Counted from the stretch's first letter, positions 18,839 to 27,812 are shown. The stretch is 64,000 nucleotides of DNA from Bartonella tribocorum CIP 105476 (GCF_000196435.1 NC_010161.1:2127001-2191000), one strand, 5' to 3'. Notes: generated by a model not told the origin, from the sequence alone. Numbers and translations are program-made.

Positions 18839-19675
18839 GTGATTAAAACGCCTATGCGGTTTTTATTTTTGGGTGACATTGTTGGGAATACAGGCTGTAA
18901 AGTTGTTTTTGAGCATCTTCCTCAACTGATTGAGAAATGGCAGCTTGATTTTGTTGTCGTAAATGGCGAAAATGCCTCTAATGGTTTTGGTCTCAAGCAA
19001 GAGACGTATCAAGATCTTTTAATGGCAGGTGTTGATGTTGTCACCACCGGCAACCATGCTTTTTCCCACCAAGAAGCCTTACAGTATGCGCATGAGAGTG
19101 ATCGTTTTTTACGTCCTGCCAATTTCTCGCAAGAGACTCCAGGAAGAGGTGCGAGTGTTTTTACAGCAAAAAATGGCGCCCGTGTTCTTGTTGCTAATCT
19201 GTTGGGCAGTGTTTTTATGCCATGCCAAGTAGAAGATCCCTTTGCAACAGCGGAAAATATTCTGCTCGCCTGTTCTTTGATGGAGCAAGCCGATGCGATT
19301 ATTTTTGATTTTCACGCAGAGACAACGAGTGAGAAGCAATGTTTTGGCCATTTTCTTGATGGTCGTGTGAGTGTTATCGCTGGTACCCATACGCATATTC
19401 CCACCGCTGATGCACAGATTTTAGAAGGCGGCAGTGCTTATTTAACAGATGCCGGTATGTGTGGCGATTACAACTCATCCCTTGGCATGGATAAAGAAGA
19501 ACCATTACACCGTTTTCTTTATAAGACAAAGCAAGATCGTTTTGAACCAGCGTGTGGTCCAGCTACCCTTTGTGGTTTAGCGGTTGAGATTTCAGACCGC
19601 ACCGGTTTAGCAGAAAAGGTCTCAGCGGTACGGATTGGTCCTCATTTAAAACCTGAAGTTCCCGATTTTTGGTAG
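18839..19675 (+). CDS. YmdB-like metallophosphoesterase
   Basis: 278 residues of the TIGR00282/YmdB calcineurin-like phosphoesterase family; characterised members hydrolyse 2',3'-cyclic nucleotides. Metal-binding motifs in order: GDIVG (residues 12-16), NGENA (42-46), GNHAF (about 72-76) and GTHTHIPTAD (about 181-190). GTG start at 18839; an ATG five codons in (MRFLFLGDIVG) is the alternative and gives the usual family start. It lies directly after cyclo-ligase copy 2, likely one operon. A truncated 5' copy of the gene lies at about 18040-18090. Confidence 0.92.
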   Translation: MIKTPMRFLFLGDIVGNTGCKVVFEHLPQLIEKWQLDFVVVNGENASNGFGLKQETYQDLLMAGVDVVTTGNHAFSHQEALQYAHESDRFLRPANFSQETPGRGASVFTAKNGARVLVANLLGSVFMPCQVEDPFATAENILLACSLMEQADAIIFDFHAETTSEKQCFGHFLDGRVSVIAGTHTHIPTADAQILEGGSAYLTDAGMCGDYNSSLGMDKEEPLHRFLYKTKQDRFEPACGPATLCGLAVEISDRTGLAEKVSAVRIGPHLKPEVPDFW

Positions 19676-19956
19676 GCTTCTTTCAAAGCCCCCCCTTTGA
19701 TGATCACTCTTTCCAGTCTCCCTTTGATGATCGCTCTTTCAAAGCCCCCTCCTTTGAGGTGTCTCGCGCCACTTTTTCCTTTTGGGAACTGTTTTTTGCA
19801 AGGCGATTTTTCAAGCCCCCAATATCCCAGCTCCTCATAAATTATAGATCTCTCAATCATTTTCACGCATTTTTATGAATAGACATTTATAAAAATGAGT
19901 AAACGAAAAGCAATGACGATAAAGGCAGATAACGTATAAAACACACCTCTTTTTCT
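19676..19956. repeat. short repeats after the phosphoesterase gene
   Basis: CCCTTTGATGATCRCTCTTT occurs twice (19693 and 19722) with a related CCTCCTTTGAGG block. No gene is supported. Confidence 0.6.
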
Positions 19957-20491
19957 ATGGGGAAATATAAAGGGTCACACTTTGTACGACTCTGTCTCAA
20001 TAAAAATGATACTGAATCTACATTTACACTCTGCCGCTATGCGCGTTCTCTAGGGTTGTCTACCAGTATCAATATCACAAGAGTGTGCCAAGGTGATGAA
20101 AACTATTTACGGAATATAGCAATAGCAGCCAATGATTGTGGAGCGAGCATTTTGTATTTGGCCGATTCTAATGGAAGTCTTTTATTCTAATGGAAGTCTT
20201 TTACCTGATACTGTAACGCAATTAGTGCAAAAAACAAAAAGTATAACACCTCTAGAGATTGGTTTTCATGCACACGATAATTTAGGTATAGCTATGGCAA
20301 ATAGTATAGCAGCCGTAGAAGCAGGCGCAAGCTTTATTGATGGTTCATTAATGGGAATGGGCAAAGGAGCAGGAAATCTCACTTTAGAGTTATGGTTAGC
20401 GCTTTTAAATTTGCATAAAAAGAAAACATCTTATAATCTAGGTAAAATCTTGCAACAAACAGAAAATCTAAAGAACCATTCTTTTGTTTGA
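19957..20491 (+). pseudogene. frameshifted DRE-TIM aldolase (4-hydroxy-2-oxovalerate aldolase-like)
   Basis: Two frames together give about 170 residues of an HMGL/DRE-TIM metallo-aldolase: ending LADSNGSLL in the first, then GFHAHDNLGIAMANSIAAVEAGASFIDGS and GMGKGAGN in the second. These match the metal-binding HxH and GxGxGAGN motifs of 4-hydroxy-2-oxovalerate aldolases and relatives. The break is a perfect 19-base tandem duplication, TTCTAATGGAAGTCTTTTA (20166-20184 and 20185-20203), which shifts the frame by one. The N-terminal third, including the expected DRE-type catalytic start of the barrel, is missing. It may once have worked with the dehydrogenase at 21353. Confidence 0.75.
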
Positions 20492-21352
20492 CCAGTGCAT
20501 CAAAGCGCTCACGGTTTTTTTTAGCCCTAAATCATTTCAGCGTTGAATATCAAGCTTTGCGAAAGAGTAAGACGTCTTTAGGATTAGAGAAGGGACTCAT
20601 GACACTCCAAGCTTCAAAACAAAAAGTGCAAGGCGTTTAAATGCCATGCGCTTACATCATGTTATTCTTGCACCTACCATGCCAATGGGGCTCGAGAAGC
20701 TTTTCTCCTTTAAAAATCTATTTTTAGAAAAAAATGAGTGTTACACTCCTAGACACATTATCTCTTTTTTCGAGCAACGCTACGCTAGAAGGTATCCCCT
20801 TACAGCAAAGTTCAAAGGAGCACTTTTATGAGCCTTTTGCGCTTGTATGCTTTGCTATGAACAGGAATACGAGGACCAATATTGGCAGCACGGGCTCCCC
20901 AATGCGCGTACACTCCTTGACTTTGAATGCTCCAGACTATCCAGATCAAGTTTTGCAACAATGCCTTGGATATCTTCTAACCTTATTGGCAAGAAGGTAA
21001 TCTGTCGGCAGCTTTAGAAACATAAGACTCTTTCGTGCAACCACCATTGAAAAAAGAGTCTTATGGAAAATTTCAAAAGATCAGACAAGCATAGCCATTG
21101 AACGGATGACACGTGAATGGATACCTAAAGGATTTAACACTTATGGGAAAGGATTCTAGAGATAAGCTTATTAAGGATAAGGACACGTTTTTAAGCGTTA
21201 AGGGGGAAAAAGTGACAACTTTGGTTCATCATCACACAAAAAGCCATTGTATCAATCATAAATATAAGATTATCTGTCTAGGGTGTGGTTGCATTTGTGG
21301 GAGGGAAAATTCTGTCATGACAAATGCAGTCATTGATGAATGGAGGAGCGAG
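20492..21352 (+). other. decayed coding region upstream of the fusion gene
   Basis: Short open stretches in several frames (for example 20734-21000) suggest broken genes, but I recognise none. The open frame reading into the fusion gene from 21113 has no good ribosome binding site and probably is the residue of an upstream gene. Confidence 0.4.
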
Positions 21353-23530
21353 ATGATAAAAAAGAAAGTTCTTGTGCTACCAGGAGATGGTGTGGGACCG
21401 GAAGTCTGTGATGCAGCGCTGATGGTCTTGGAGTCATTTCAATTGCCAATAGAATTCACTTATGGTGATATTGGTTGGGAATGTTGGAAAAAGGAAGGAG
21501 ATCCTGTTCCTCACGCAACTTGGCAAAAAATTGCCGAAAGTGATGCTGTTTTGCTTGGAGCGGTGACTAGCAAAGGAAAAGAAGCTGCTTTAAAAGAATG
21601 CGCGCCGCATTTAAAGGAGAAAGAACTTTCCTATGTGTCACCTGTCATTCAACTTCGTCAAAAGTTAGGTTTGTTTGCGAATATACGGCCTATCAGATAT
21701 ATATTTGGTCCGAGAAAGCCTTTTCAGTTTTGTGTTATCAGAGAGAATAGCGAAGGTCTTTATGCGGGATTAGATTTTCATGGAATAACTCCTGAAAAAG
21801 CTACATGGTTAAAACATCCAAATTTAGAAAAATATGGTCTTGAAGAAGCAGCATGGACAATCCGTTTACAAACACGCTTTGGTTTAGAGCGGTTATTTGA
21901 ATATGCTTTTTCTTATGCGCGTGCACAGAATTTCAGGCGGGTTACTTTTGCCGATAAACCAAATGTTATGCGGGAAAGTGGACAATTTGCTCAGGAAATT
22001 TTTGAGAAAACTGCGCAAAAATATCCGGAAATCGAAGCAGATATTCATAATGTTGATGCAGTTGCTTTATGGATTGCAACGAAGCCAGAGCAGTTTGGTG
22101 TGATTGTTGCTGAAAATATGTTTGGCGATATTCTCTCTGATCTTGCTGCTGGAGTTATGGGGGGATTAGGACTTGCTCCTAGTGCGAATGTGGGAAGCAA
22201 AATCGCTTATTTTGAACCTGTTCATGGCAGTGCACCGCGCATTGCCGGACAAAATAAAGCAAATCCTTCTGCTATGTTTTATACCACGGCTTTACTCTTA
22301 GAACATTTAGGTTTTCAGGATGCAGCACAACAATTGTCTGAGAGTGTTGATCAGGTTATTCGTGCTGGAAAAACTGTTACCTATGATTTGGGAGGTATAG
22401 CTTCTACACGTCAAATGGCGGAAGCTGTTTGCAATTCTCTTGTGCATCCTCTCTCTATGTATCGTGCAGCCATTATCACCGTTGGTGATGAACTCCTTTC
22501 AGGACAATATTTGAATACGAATTTACAGGATTTGAGTCAGAGCTTGAACAAGAGAAATGTCCAAGTTACGCGTCATTTTGTTTGTGCTGATCAATTACAG
22601 CAAATTAGTGAGAGTGTGATTGCTTGTCTTGGTCAAGAGGATCTTATCATTATTAGTGGAGGATTGGGGCCAACATCAGATGATAAAACGCGCGATGCAG
22701 TTGCAAAAGCTGTACAGCAGCCTTTGGTTCATCACGAAGATGTTTGGCAAACCATAAAGGGTCAATTACAACGATTAGGTATCGCACCCGATAAGAACAA
22801 TGCGCGTCAAGCGTTGTTTCCAGAAACAGCAAAGGTGCTGGATAATCCCACAGGTACAGCCCCTGGTTTTTATCTTTCCTGTTGTGGAAGTTCCCTTGTT
22901 GTTTTACCTGGTCCACCCACGCAAGCTCTTTCGCTTTTAGAATATTATTTAGAACATGGTGAGAAGAAATATTCTTCACTATCGCGCGCGGAATATGCCT
23001 GGACTTTGATTGGAATTGATGAAAGTACCATAGCACATTGGGTTGATCGTCATTTTGCAAATGAACCCTTTGAACGCCATTTTTTATGGAAAAGCCCTTA
23101 TGTTCTGGTGCAACTGATTGGTCAGTCCTCCACTCCCCTAGCACCACATCTCATCGAAGAATTTGAAAATCATTTTCACCCCTATTTGGTTGGCAGAGAA
23201 GTGACCACAGCGTATAAACAATTAGCCATGCGCGCAGAGGTGCATTGGTCCATCCATGATCCACAGCTTTTAAAATATTTCCACGCCCCAGAAAAAAATG
23301 CAAAAAGCCTTCCGCAGCTTGCGGTTGAAGTGCGCTTATCACCTTCCATCGAGACCTTAGAACAGCAGCAAGAAAGCCTTGGACATGCGACAATAACCGT
23401 ACAGATAAAAGACTATGATGAGGATCAACTTACCTTTCCCTATACGCGACCGCTTTTAGGTGTTGTCTTACAAGAATATGCGGCTTGGTTGGTTTTAAAA
23501 AGAGTTTTGCAAACGGAAAAAAGCAAATAA
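21353..23530 (+). CDS. isocitrate/isopropylmalate dehydrogenase-CinA fusion
   Basis: One 725-residue frame joining two enzymes. Residues 1-365 are an isocitrate/isopropylmalate-type NAD(P)-dependent beta-decarboxylating dehydrogenase: LPGDGVGPEV (6-15), RENSEGLYAG, the ENMFGDILSD metal site (about 257-266), and EPVHGSAPRIAGQNKANP (about 289-306). From M369 the protein is a CinA-like MoCF-binding domain: ITVGDELLSGQ, SGGLGPTSDDKTRD and LPGPPTQ, followed by ~190 residues including a CinA-like linker (IGIDESTI). The C-terminal nicotinamide-nucleotide amidase domain of full CinA is absent. The start is ATG 21353 behind GGAGG (21342-21346). The CinA part begins with its own Met in frame, so loss of a stop between two genes is a possible origin. 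Substrate unknown. Confidence 0.85.
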   Translation: MIKKKVLVLPGDGVGPEVCDAALMVLESFQLPIEFTYGDIGWECWKKEGDPVPHATWQKIAESDAVLLGAVTSKGKEAALKECAPHLKEKELSYVSPVIQLRQKLGLFANIRPIRYIFGPRKPFQFCVIRENSEGLYAGLDFHGITPEKATWLKHPNLEKYGLEEAAWTIRLQTRFGLERLFEYAFSYARAQNFRRVTFADKPNVMRESGQFAQEIFEKTAQKYPEIEADIHNVDAVALWIATKPEQFGVIVAENMFGDILSDLAAGVMGGLGLAPSANVGSKIAYFEPVHGSAPRIAGQNKANPSAMFYTTALLLEHLGFQDAAQQLSESVDQVIRAGKTVTYDLGGIASTRQMAEAVCNSLVHPLSMYRAAIITVGDELLSGQYLNTNLQDLSQSLNKRNVQVTRHFVCADQLQQISESVIACLGQEDLIIISGGLGPTSDDKTRDAVAKAVQQPLVHHEDVWQTIKGQLQRLGIAPDKNNARQALFPETAKVLDNPTGTAPGFYLSCCGSSLVVLPGPPTQALSLLEYYLEHGEKKYSSLSRAEYAWTLIGIDESTIAHWVDRHFANEPFERHFLWKSPYVLVQLIGQSSTPLAPHLIEEFENHFHPYLVGREVTTAYKQLAMRAEVHWSIHDPQLLKYFHAPEKNAKSLPQLAVEVRLSPSIETLEQQQESLGHATITVQIKDYDEDQLTFPYTRPLLGVVLQEYAAWLVLKRVLQTEKSK

Positions 23531-23767
23531 CCTCTGACAACACGGTAAAAACATTGAAAAAACGCTTGGAGAGAGCGCGCCTTCGAATACAGAAACCACG
23601 ACGAGAGCGCCCTTTGGACGAGAGCGCCCTTTGTTTGATGGAATGCGTTTTCCTCTCACCCAAAGCGCTTTATCTCAAACCGCCTTTAAGAATAAAGGAT
23701 AAGAACTTTATGATTTTTTAAATGAAAAGGAAGAGATTTTCTTGGGATATTTCTGCGAGGAAAAGGT
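23531..23767. other. intergenic, no gene seen
   Basis: Contains a short direct repeat (GAGAGCGCGCC / GAGAGCGCCCTTTG x2) at 23570-23632. ATG at 23722 opens a frame into the following minisatellite but the frame is a by-product of the repeat. Confidence 0.5.
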
Positions 23768-24572
23768 CAACACCCGCACCACAGCACCCGCCACCACAGA
23801 CAACACCTGCCACCACAGCACCCGCACCACAGCACCCGCCACCACAGCACCCGCCCGCCACAGCACCCGCCACCACAGCACCCGCCCGCCACAGCACCCG
23901 CCACCACAGCACCTGCACCACAGCACCCGCACTACAGCACCCGCACCACAGCACCTGCACCACAGCACCCGCACTACAGCACCCGCACCACAGCACCCGC
24001 CACCACAGCACCCGCCACCACAGCACCTGCACCACAGCACCCGCCACCACAGACAACACCTGCCACCACAGCACCCGCCACCACAGCACCCGCCACCACA
24101 GCACCTGCCACCACAGCACCCGCACTACAGCACCCGCACCACAGCACCCGCACTACAGCACCCGCACCACAGCACCCGCACTACAGCACCCGCACCACAG
24201 CACCTGCACCACAGCACCCGCCACCACAGCACCTGCACCACAGCACCCGCCACCACAGCACCCGCACCACAGCACCCGCCACCACAGACAACACCTGCCA
24301 CCACAGCACCTGCACCACAGCACCCGCACCACAGCACCCGCCACCACAGCACCTGCACCACAGCACCCGCCACCACAGCACCCGCACTACAGCACCCGCA
24401 CCACAGCACCTGCACCACAGCACCCGCACTACAGCACCCGCACCACAGCACCCGCCACCACAGCACCTGCACCACAGCACCCGCCACCACAGCACCCGCA
24501 CCACAGCACCTGCACCACAGCACCCGCCACCACAGCACCTGCCACCACAGCACCCGCCACCACAGCACTCCC
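23768..24572 (+). repeat. 14/15-bp minisatellite, ~55 units
   Basis: Two unit types alternate: CAGCACCCGCACCA (14 bases) and CAGCACCCGCCACCA (15 bases), with T-for-C variants (CACTACA, CACCTGC). Because one unit length is not a multiple of three, the frame changes from unit to unit; no unit has a stop in any of several frames, so long ORFs appear on both strands. A plus-strand frame from ATG 23722 to 24627 encodes only Pro/Thr/Gln/His-rich sequence with no ribosome binding site; I do not call it a gene. Confidence 0.9.
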
Positions 24573-24695
24573 TTCCTTTAGAAAAAACCTATCGAATAAT
24601 TTATTATGGAGAAAAAAGACTCTTTAAATTTTTTTACACTCATGAGAAATCAACCAGACGGCTGTTTTCTAGCTTTCACGTGTCATTTTTCTGCC
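24573..24695. other. junction between minisatellite and Brt array
   Basis: Contains the minus-strand remnant of an HTH gene end and start fused by deletion: the tail-like CATGAGAAATCAACC and start-like GCTTTCACGTGTCA lie 30 bases apart, as at 25615-25660. Confidence 0.45.
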
Positions 24696-24872
24696 CCATT
24701 GCGGAACACCTTCTTTATGCGTATTCCGGGAGTCAAAAACACTGAGTTCAGTCAGCTTTTTGCTTTTAGTGCTAGAGCGCACCTGGACATGGCAAAATCT
24801 CCCGGAATTTCGCGATATTTATAAAGCAGACCAATGTCTCTGCTTGGCTTTTCAAGGCTTTAAGATCCCCCA
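24696..24872 (-). ncRNA. divergent Brt-like RNA, type 2, copy 1
   Basis: On the minus strand keeps the Brt core (CCGGGAGATTTTGCCATGTC, AAAAGCAAAAAGC, CTCCCGGAATA) and an apical GTGC-GCTCTA-GCAC hairpin. The outer helix is poorly paired; instead AAGCAGA can pair with TCTGCTT upstream. No intact HTH gene follows. Two near-identical copies lie at 25671 and 28461. Confidence 0.6.
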
Positions 24873-24908
24873 TGAAACCGCACTGGACAACCAGAACCAC
24901 GCGCTTAT

Positions 24909-25337
24909 TCATAAGACAATTTCAAGAGAGCAGCAATAAAATTTAAAGCCGTGTTTTATCTCATGAGCAATCAAACACAAGATTGCTTTTTGTTGTTTAG
25001 GCTTAAGCTCTCTAAAACTTTTCAAAAGGGTATGCTCTTCTTGGTTTGAGGTCATTTCTTCATAAGGAAGCAAGACATGTTCTTTTGTTGAAATATCAGC
25101 ATAAAAAAAGAAAATCGAGATATCCAATATATCAGCAATTTCTTGTAAACGCCCTGCCCCCACACGATTCAATCCTTTTTCATACTTTTGAATTTGTTGG
25201 AAGGTCACGCCTAAGCGGTCCCCTAATTGTTTTTGAGACATTTTCAACATTTCTCTTCTGAAGCGAATTTTTCGACCTATTGAAATGTCATTAAAATGTG
25301 GATTTTTAGTTGGAAAATGTGGATTTTTAGCTTGCAC
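24909..25337 (-). CDS. XRE-family HTH regulator (Trp-like), minus-strand copy 1
   Basis: 142 residues. Helix-turn-helix at about 20-80 (IGRKIRFRREMLKMSQKQLG ... GVTFQQIQKYEKGLNRVGAG), then FFFYADIS and a C-terminal KPKQQKAILCLIAHEI helix with a longer cysteine-containing tail (FKFYCCSLEIVL) than the plus-strand copies. GTG start after GGAGGGGG, next to its Brt RNA. It belongs to a second sequence subgroup, clearly different from the 13.8-15.8 kb copies. Confidence 0.88.
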   Translation of the reverse strand: MQAKNPHFPTKNPHFNDISIGRKIRFRREMLKMSQKQLGDRLGVTFQQIQKYEKGLNRVGAGRLQEIADILDISIFFFYADISTKEHVLLPYEEMTSNQEEHTLLKSFRELKPKQQKAILCLIAHEIKHGFKFYCCSLEIVL

Positions 25338-25355
25338 TGAAGCCCCCCTCCGGTT

Positions 25356-25548
25356 GCGAGCGCCCTCGCATAAGTATTCCGGGAGCCTGAAAGCACTGAC
25401 CTCGAATCAGCTTTTTGCTTTTAGTGTGCAGACACACCTGGACATAGCAAAAACTCCCGGAATTCCGGGATACCCACAAAAGTAGGTTAATTTTATGTAT
25501 CGAGGTTTCGGGCTTTCAGTTCCCTATTGATCGCTGCGTAGACGATCA
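25356..25548 (-). ncRNA. Brt-type structured RNA, minus-strand copy 1
   Basis: Read on the minus strand: outer helix CTGAAAGC/GCTTTCAG and ACCTCGA/TCGAGGT, conserved core CCGGGAGTTTTTGCTATGTC, apical GTGTG-TCTG-CACAC, and a terminal GCGAGGGCGCTCGC hairpin before the HTH ribosome binding site. Confidence 0.85.
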
Positions 25549-25562
25549 AACTCACTTTTAAG

Positions 25563-25659
25563 TCATAAAGTAATTTCGAAAGATTTACAATAAAATTTAA
25601 AGCCGTGTTTTATCTCATGAGCAATCAACCATAAGACTGCTATCTTTTTTAGTTTGCAT
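25563..25659 (-). pseudogene. internally deleted HTH gene
   Basis: The ATGCAAACTAAAAA start of an HTH gene is joined directly to its 3' end (coding for VLWLIAHEIKHGFKFYC in another frame). Nearly 300 bases are missing and the join is out of frame, giving a stop after about 14 codons. Confidence 0.75.
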
Positions 25660-25670
25660 TTCGTGCCCCC

Positions 25671-25850
25671 TATCAGTCGCGAACGCCTCTTATGCGTATT
25701 CCGGGAGTCAAAAACACTGAGTTCAGTCAGCTTTTTGCTTTTAGTGCTAGAGCGCACCTGGACATGGCAAAATCTCCCGGAATTTCGCGATATTTATAAA
25801 GCAGACCAATGTCTCTGCTTGGCTTTTCAAGGCTTTAAGATTCCCCCATG
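25671..25850 (-). ncRNA. divergent Brt-like RNA, type 2, copy 2
   Basis: Nearly identical to 24696-24872, including the AAGCAGA/TCTGCTT stem and GTGC-GCTCTA-GCAC hairpin. It precedes the deleted HTH gene and lies just behind the stop of the next HTH gene. Confidence 0.6.
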
Positions 25851-25884
25851 AAACCGCACTGAACAACCAGAACCATTCGCTTAT

Positions 25885-26292
25885 TCATAAGGCAATTTCA
25901 GGAGAGCAGCAATAAAATTTAAAGCCGTGTTTTATCTCATGAGCAATCAAACACAAGATTGCTTTTTGTTGTTTAGGTTTAAGCTCTCTAAAACTTTTCA
26001 AAAGGGTATGCTCTTCTTGGCTTAAGGTCATTTCTTCATAAGGAAGCAAGACATGTTCTTTTGTTGAAATATCGGCATAAAAAAAGAAAATAGAGATATC
26101 CAATATATCAGCAATTTCTTGTAAGCGCCCTGCCCCCACACGATTCAATCCTTTTTCATATTTTTGAATTTGTTGGAAGGTCACGCTTAAGCGGTCCCCT
26201 AATTGTTTTTGAGAAATTTTCAACATTTCTCGTCTCAAACGAATTCTCTTGCCTATCAAAATATCGTTAGAATGTGGATTTTTAGCTTTCAC
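25885..26292 (-). CDS. XRE-family HTH regulator (Trp-like), minus-strand copy 2
   Basis: 135 residues, GTG start at 26292. Lacks the PHFPTKN segment of its neighbours near the N terminus (MKAKNPHSNDILIG). The HTH (LIGKRIRLRREMLKISQKQL) has S for G in RLSVTFQQIQ. Long tail with CCSPEIAL. Preceded by its own Brt RNA. Confidence 0.88.
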   Translation of the reverse strand: MKAKNPHSNDILIGKRIRLRREMLKISQKQLGDRLSVTFQQIQKYEKGLNRVGAGRLQEIADILDISIFFFYADISTKEHVLLPYEEMTLSQEEHTLLKSFRELKPKQQKAILCLIAHEIKHGFKFYCCSPEIAL

Positions 26293-26313
26293 GGGTCACT
26301 CCCCCTACCGGTT

Positions 26314-26506
26314 GCGAGCGCCCTCGCGTTGGTATTCCGGGAGTTGAAAGAGCTGAAACTTGACTCAGCCTTTTGCTTTTAGTGCTGGAACAGCACCTGG
26401 ACATAACAAAAGCTCCCGGAAATCCGGGATATCCATAAAGCTGGATAAATACGTGTCTCAAGTTTCGGGTCTTTCATTCCCTGTTGATCGCTGCGTATAC
26501 GACCAA
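26314..26506 (-). ncRNA. Brt-type structured RNA, minus-strand copy 2
   Basis: Outer helix GAAAGA/TCTTTC and AAACTTGA/TCAAGTTT, different bases from all other copies with pairing kept. Apical hairpin GTGCT-GTTCC-AGCAC. Terminal GCGAGGGCGCTCGC hairpin. Confidence 0.85.
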
Positions 26507-26568
26507 AACATTTGCTTACCAATAAAGTAATTTCAGGAAATTGGCAAGAAGGATTAAAATAGTGTTTT

Positions 26569-26949
26569 TTATCTCTCAGCAATCAAACACAAGATTGCTT
26601 TTTGTTGTTTAGGTTTAAGCTCTCTAAAACTTTTCAAAAGGGTATGCTCTTCTTGGTTTGAGGTCATTTCTTCATAAGGAAGCAAGACATGTTCTTTTGT
26701 TGAAATATCAGCATAAAAAAAGAAAATCGAGATATCCAGTATATCAGCAATTTCTTGTAAACGCCCTGCCCCCACACGATTCAATCCTTTTTCATACTTT
26801 TGAATTTGTTGGAAGGTCACGCCTAAGCGGTCCCCTAATTGTTTTTGAGAAATTTTCAACATTTCTCGTCTCAAACGAATTCTCTTGCCTATCAAAATAT
26901 CGTTAGAATGTGGATTTTTAGTTGGAAAATATGGATTTTTGGTTTGCAT
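26569..26949 (-). CDS. XRE-family HTH regulator (Trp-like), minus-strand copy 3
   Basis: 126 residues, ATG start at 26949. Ends CLIAER, like plus-strand copy 2, rather than with the long HEIKHGFKF tail. HTH LIGKRIRLRREMLKISQKQL. Preceded by its own Brt RNA. Confidence 0.88.
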   Translation of the reverse strand: MQTKNPYFPTKNPHSNDILIGKRIRLRREMLKISQKQLGDRLGVTFQQIQKYEKGLNRVGAGRLQEIADILDISIFFFYADISTKEHVLLPYEEMTSNQEEHTLLKSFRELKPKQQKAILCLIAER

Positions 26950-26967
26950 TTCATGCCCCCGCCAAGT

Positions 26968-27157
26968 GCGAGCGCCCTCGCGTTGGTATTCCGGGAGTCT
27001 GAAAGTACTGAGTTCAGTCAGCTTTTTTTGCTTTTAGTGCTGAGCACCTGGACATAGCAAAAACTCCCGGAATTCCGGGATACCTACAAAAGTAGGTCAA
27101 TTTTATGTACTGAACTTTAGGGCTTTCAGACCCTACTGATCGCTGCGTAGACGACCA
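26968..27157 (-). ncRNA. Brt-type structured RNA, minus-strand copy 3
   Basis: Outer helix GTCTGAAAG/CTTTCAGAC and AGTTCAGT/ACTGAACT. Apical GTGCT-CAGC-AC region shorter than in other copies, as in plus-strand copy 1. Terminal GCGAGGGCGCTCGC hairpin. Confidence 0.85.
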
Positions 27158-27160
27158 AAG

Positions 27161-27601
27161 TTACCCTTTAAGGTATAAAGTAATTTCGAAGGATTTACAA
27201 TAAAATTTAAAGCCGTGTTTTATCTCATGAGCAATCAAACACAAGATTGCTTTTTGTTGTTTAGGTTTAAGCTCTCTAAAACTTTTCAAAAGGGTATGCT
27301 CTTCTTGGCTTGAGGTCATTTCTTCATAAGGAAGCAAGACATGTTCTTTTGTTGAAATATCGGCATAAAAAAAGAAAATCGAAATATCCAATATATCAGC
27401 AATTTCTTGTAAGCGCCCTGCCCCCACACGATTCAATCCTTTTTCATATTTTTGGATTTGTTGGAAGGTCACGCCTAAGCGGTCCCCTAATTCTTTTTGA
27501 GATATTTTCAACATTTTTCTTCTAAAGCGAATTTTTCGCCCTATTGAAATGTCGTTAGAATGTGGATTTTTAGTTGGAAAATATGGATTTTTGGTTTGCA
27601 T
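27161..27601 (-). CDS. XRE-family HTH regulator (Trp-like), minus-strand copy 4
   Basis: 146 residues, the longest copy, ATG start at 27601. HTH region SIGRKIRFRRKMLKISQKEL; tail ends CKSFEITLYLKG. Immediately follows its Brt RNA and ends just before the Brt of copy 3, so units are packed head to tail with almost no spacer. Confidence 0.88.
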   Translation of the reverse strand: MQTKNPYFPTKNPHSNDISIGRKIRFRRKMLKISQKELGDRLGVTFQQIQKYEKGLNRVGAGRLQEIADILDISIFFFYADISTKEHVLLPYEEMTSSQEEHTLLKSFRELKPKQQKAILCLIAHEIKHGFKFYCKSFEITLYLKG

Positions 27602-27619
27602 TTCGTGCCCCCGCCAAGT

Positions 27620-27812
27620 GCGAGCGCCCTCGCGTTGGTATTCCGGGAGTCAAAAACACTGAATCCGAGTCAGCTTTTTTGCTTTTAGTGTGCAAGCACA
27701 CCTGGACATAGCAAAAACTCCCGGAATTCCGGGATACCCACAAGAGTAGGTTCATTTTTACGCTCGGATTTTGGGGTTTTTGAATCCCTCTTGGTCGTTG
27801 CGTCTACGACCA
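27620..27812 (-). ncRNA. Brt-type structured RNA, minus-strand copy 4
   Basis: Outer helix TCAAAAAC/GTTTTTGA and AATCCGAG/CTCGGATT, the inner arm equal to plus-strand copy 2 but the outer arm unlike any other copy. Apical GTGTG-CTTG-CACAC. Confidence 0.85.

Larger units (their letters stand above)
17300..18885 (+). repeat. ~793-bp tandem duplication of the cyclo-ligase gene
   Basis: The unit runs from AAGAGCGCGCC near 17300 through the whole gene into the first ~50 bases of the phosphoesterase gene, and starts again at about 18090. The offset between the two cyclo-ligase starts is 793 bases. Copies differ by a handful of substitutions and one small insertion (CGTGAA), so the event is recent or kept homogeneous. 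Confidence 0.92.

Noticed and set aside
21113..21352. N-terminal extension of the dehydrogenase-CinA fusion
   Set aside because: No family similarity, and the ATG at 21353 has a GGAGG and matches the normal start of the dehydrogenase family.
23722..24627. 300-codon plus-strand ORF rich in Pro, Thr, Gln and His
   Set aside because: It is the minisatellite read in one frame; other frames and the minus strand are equally open and there is no ribosome binding site.
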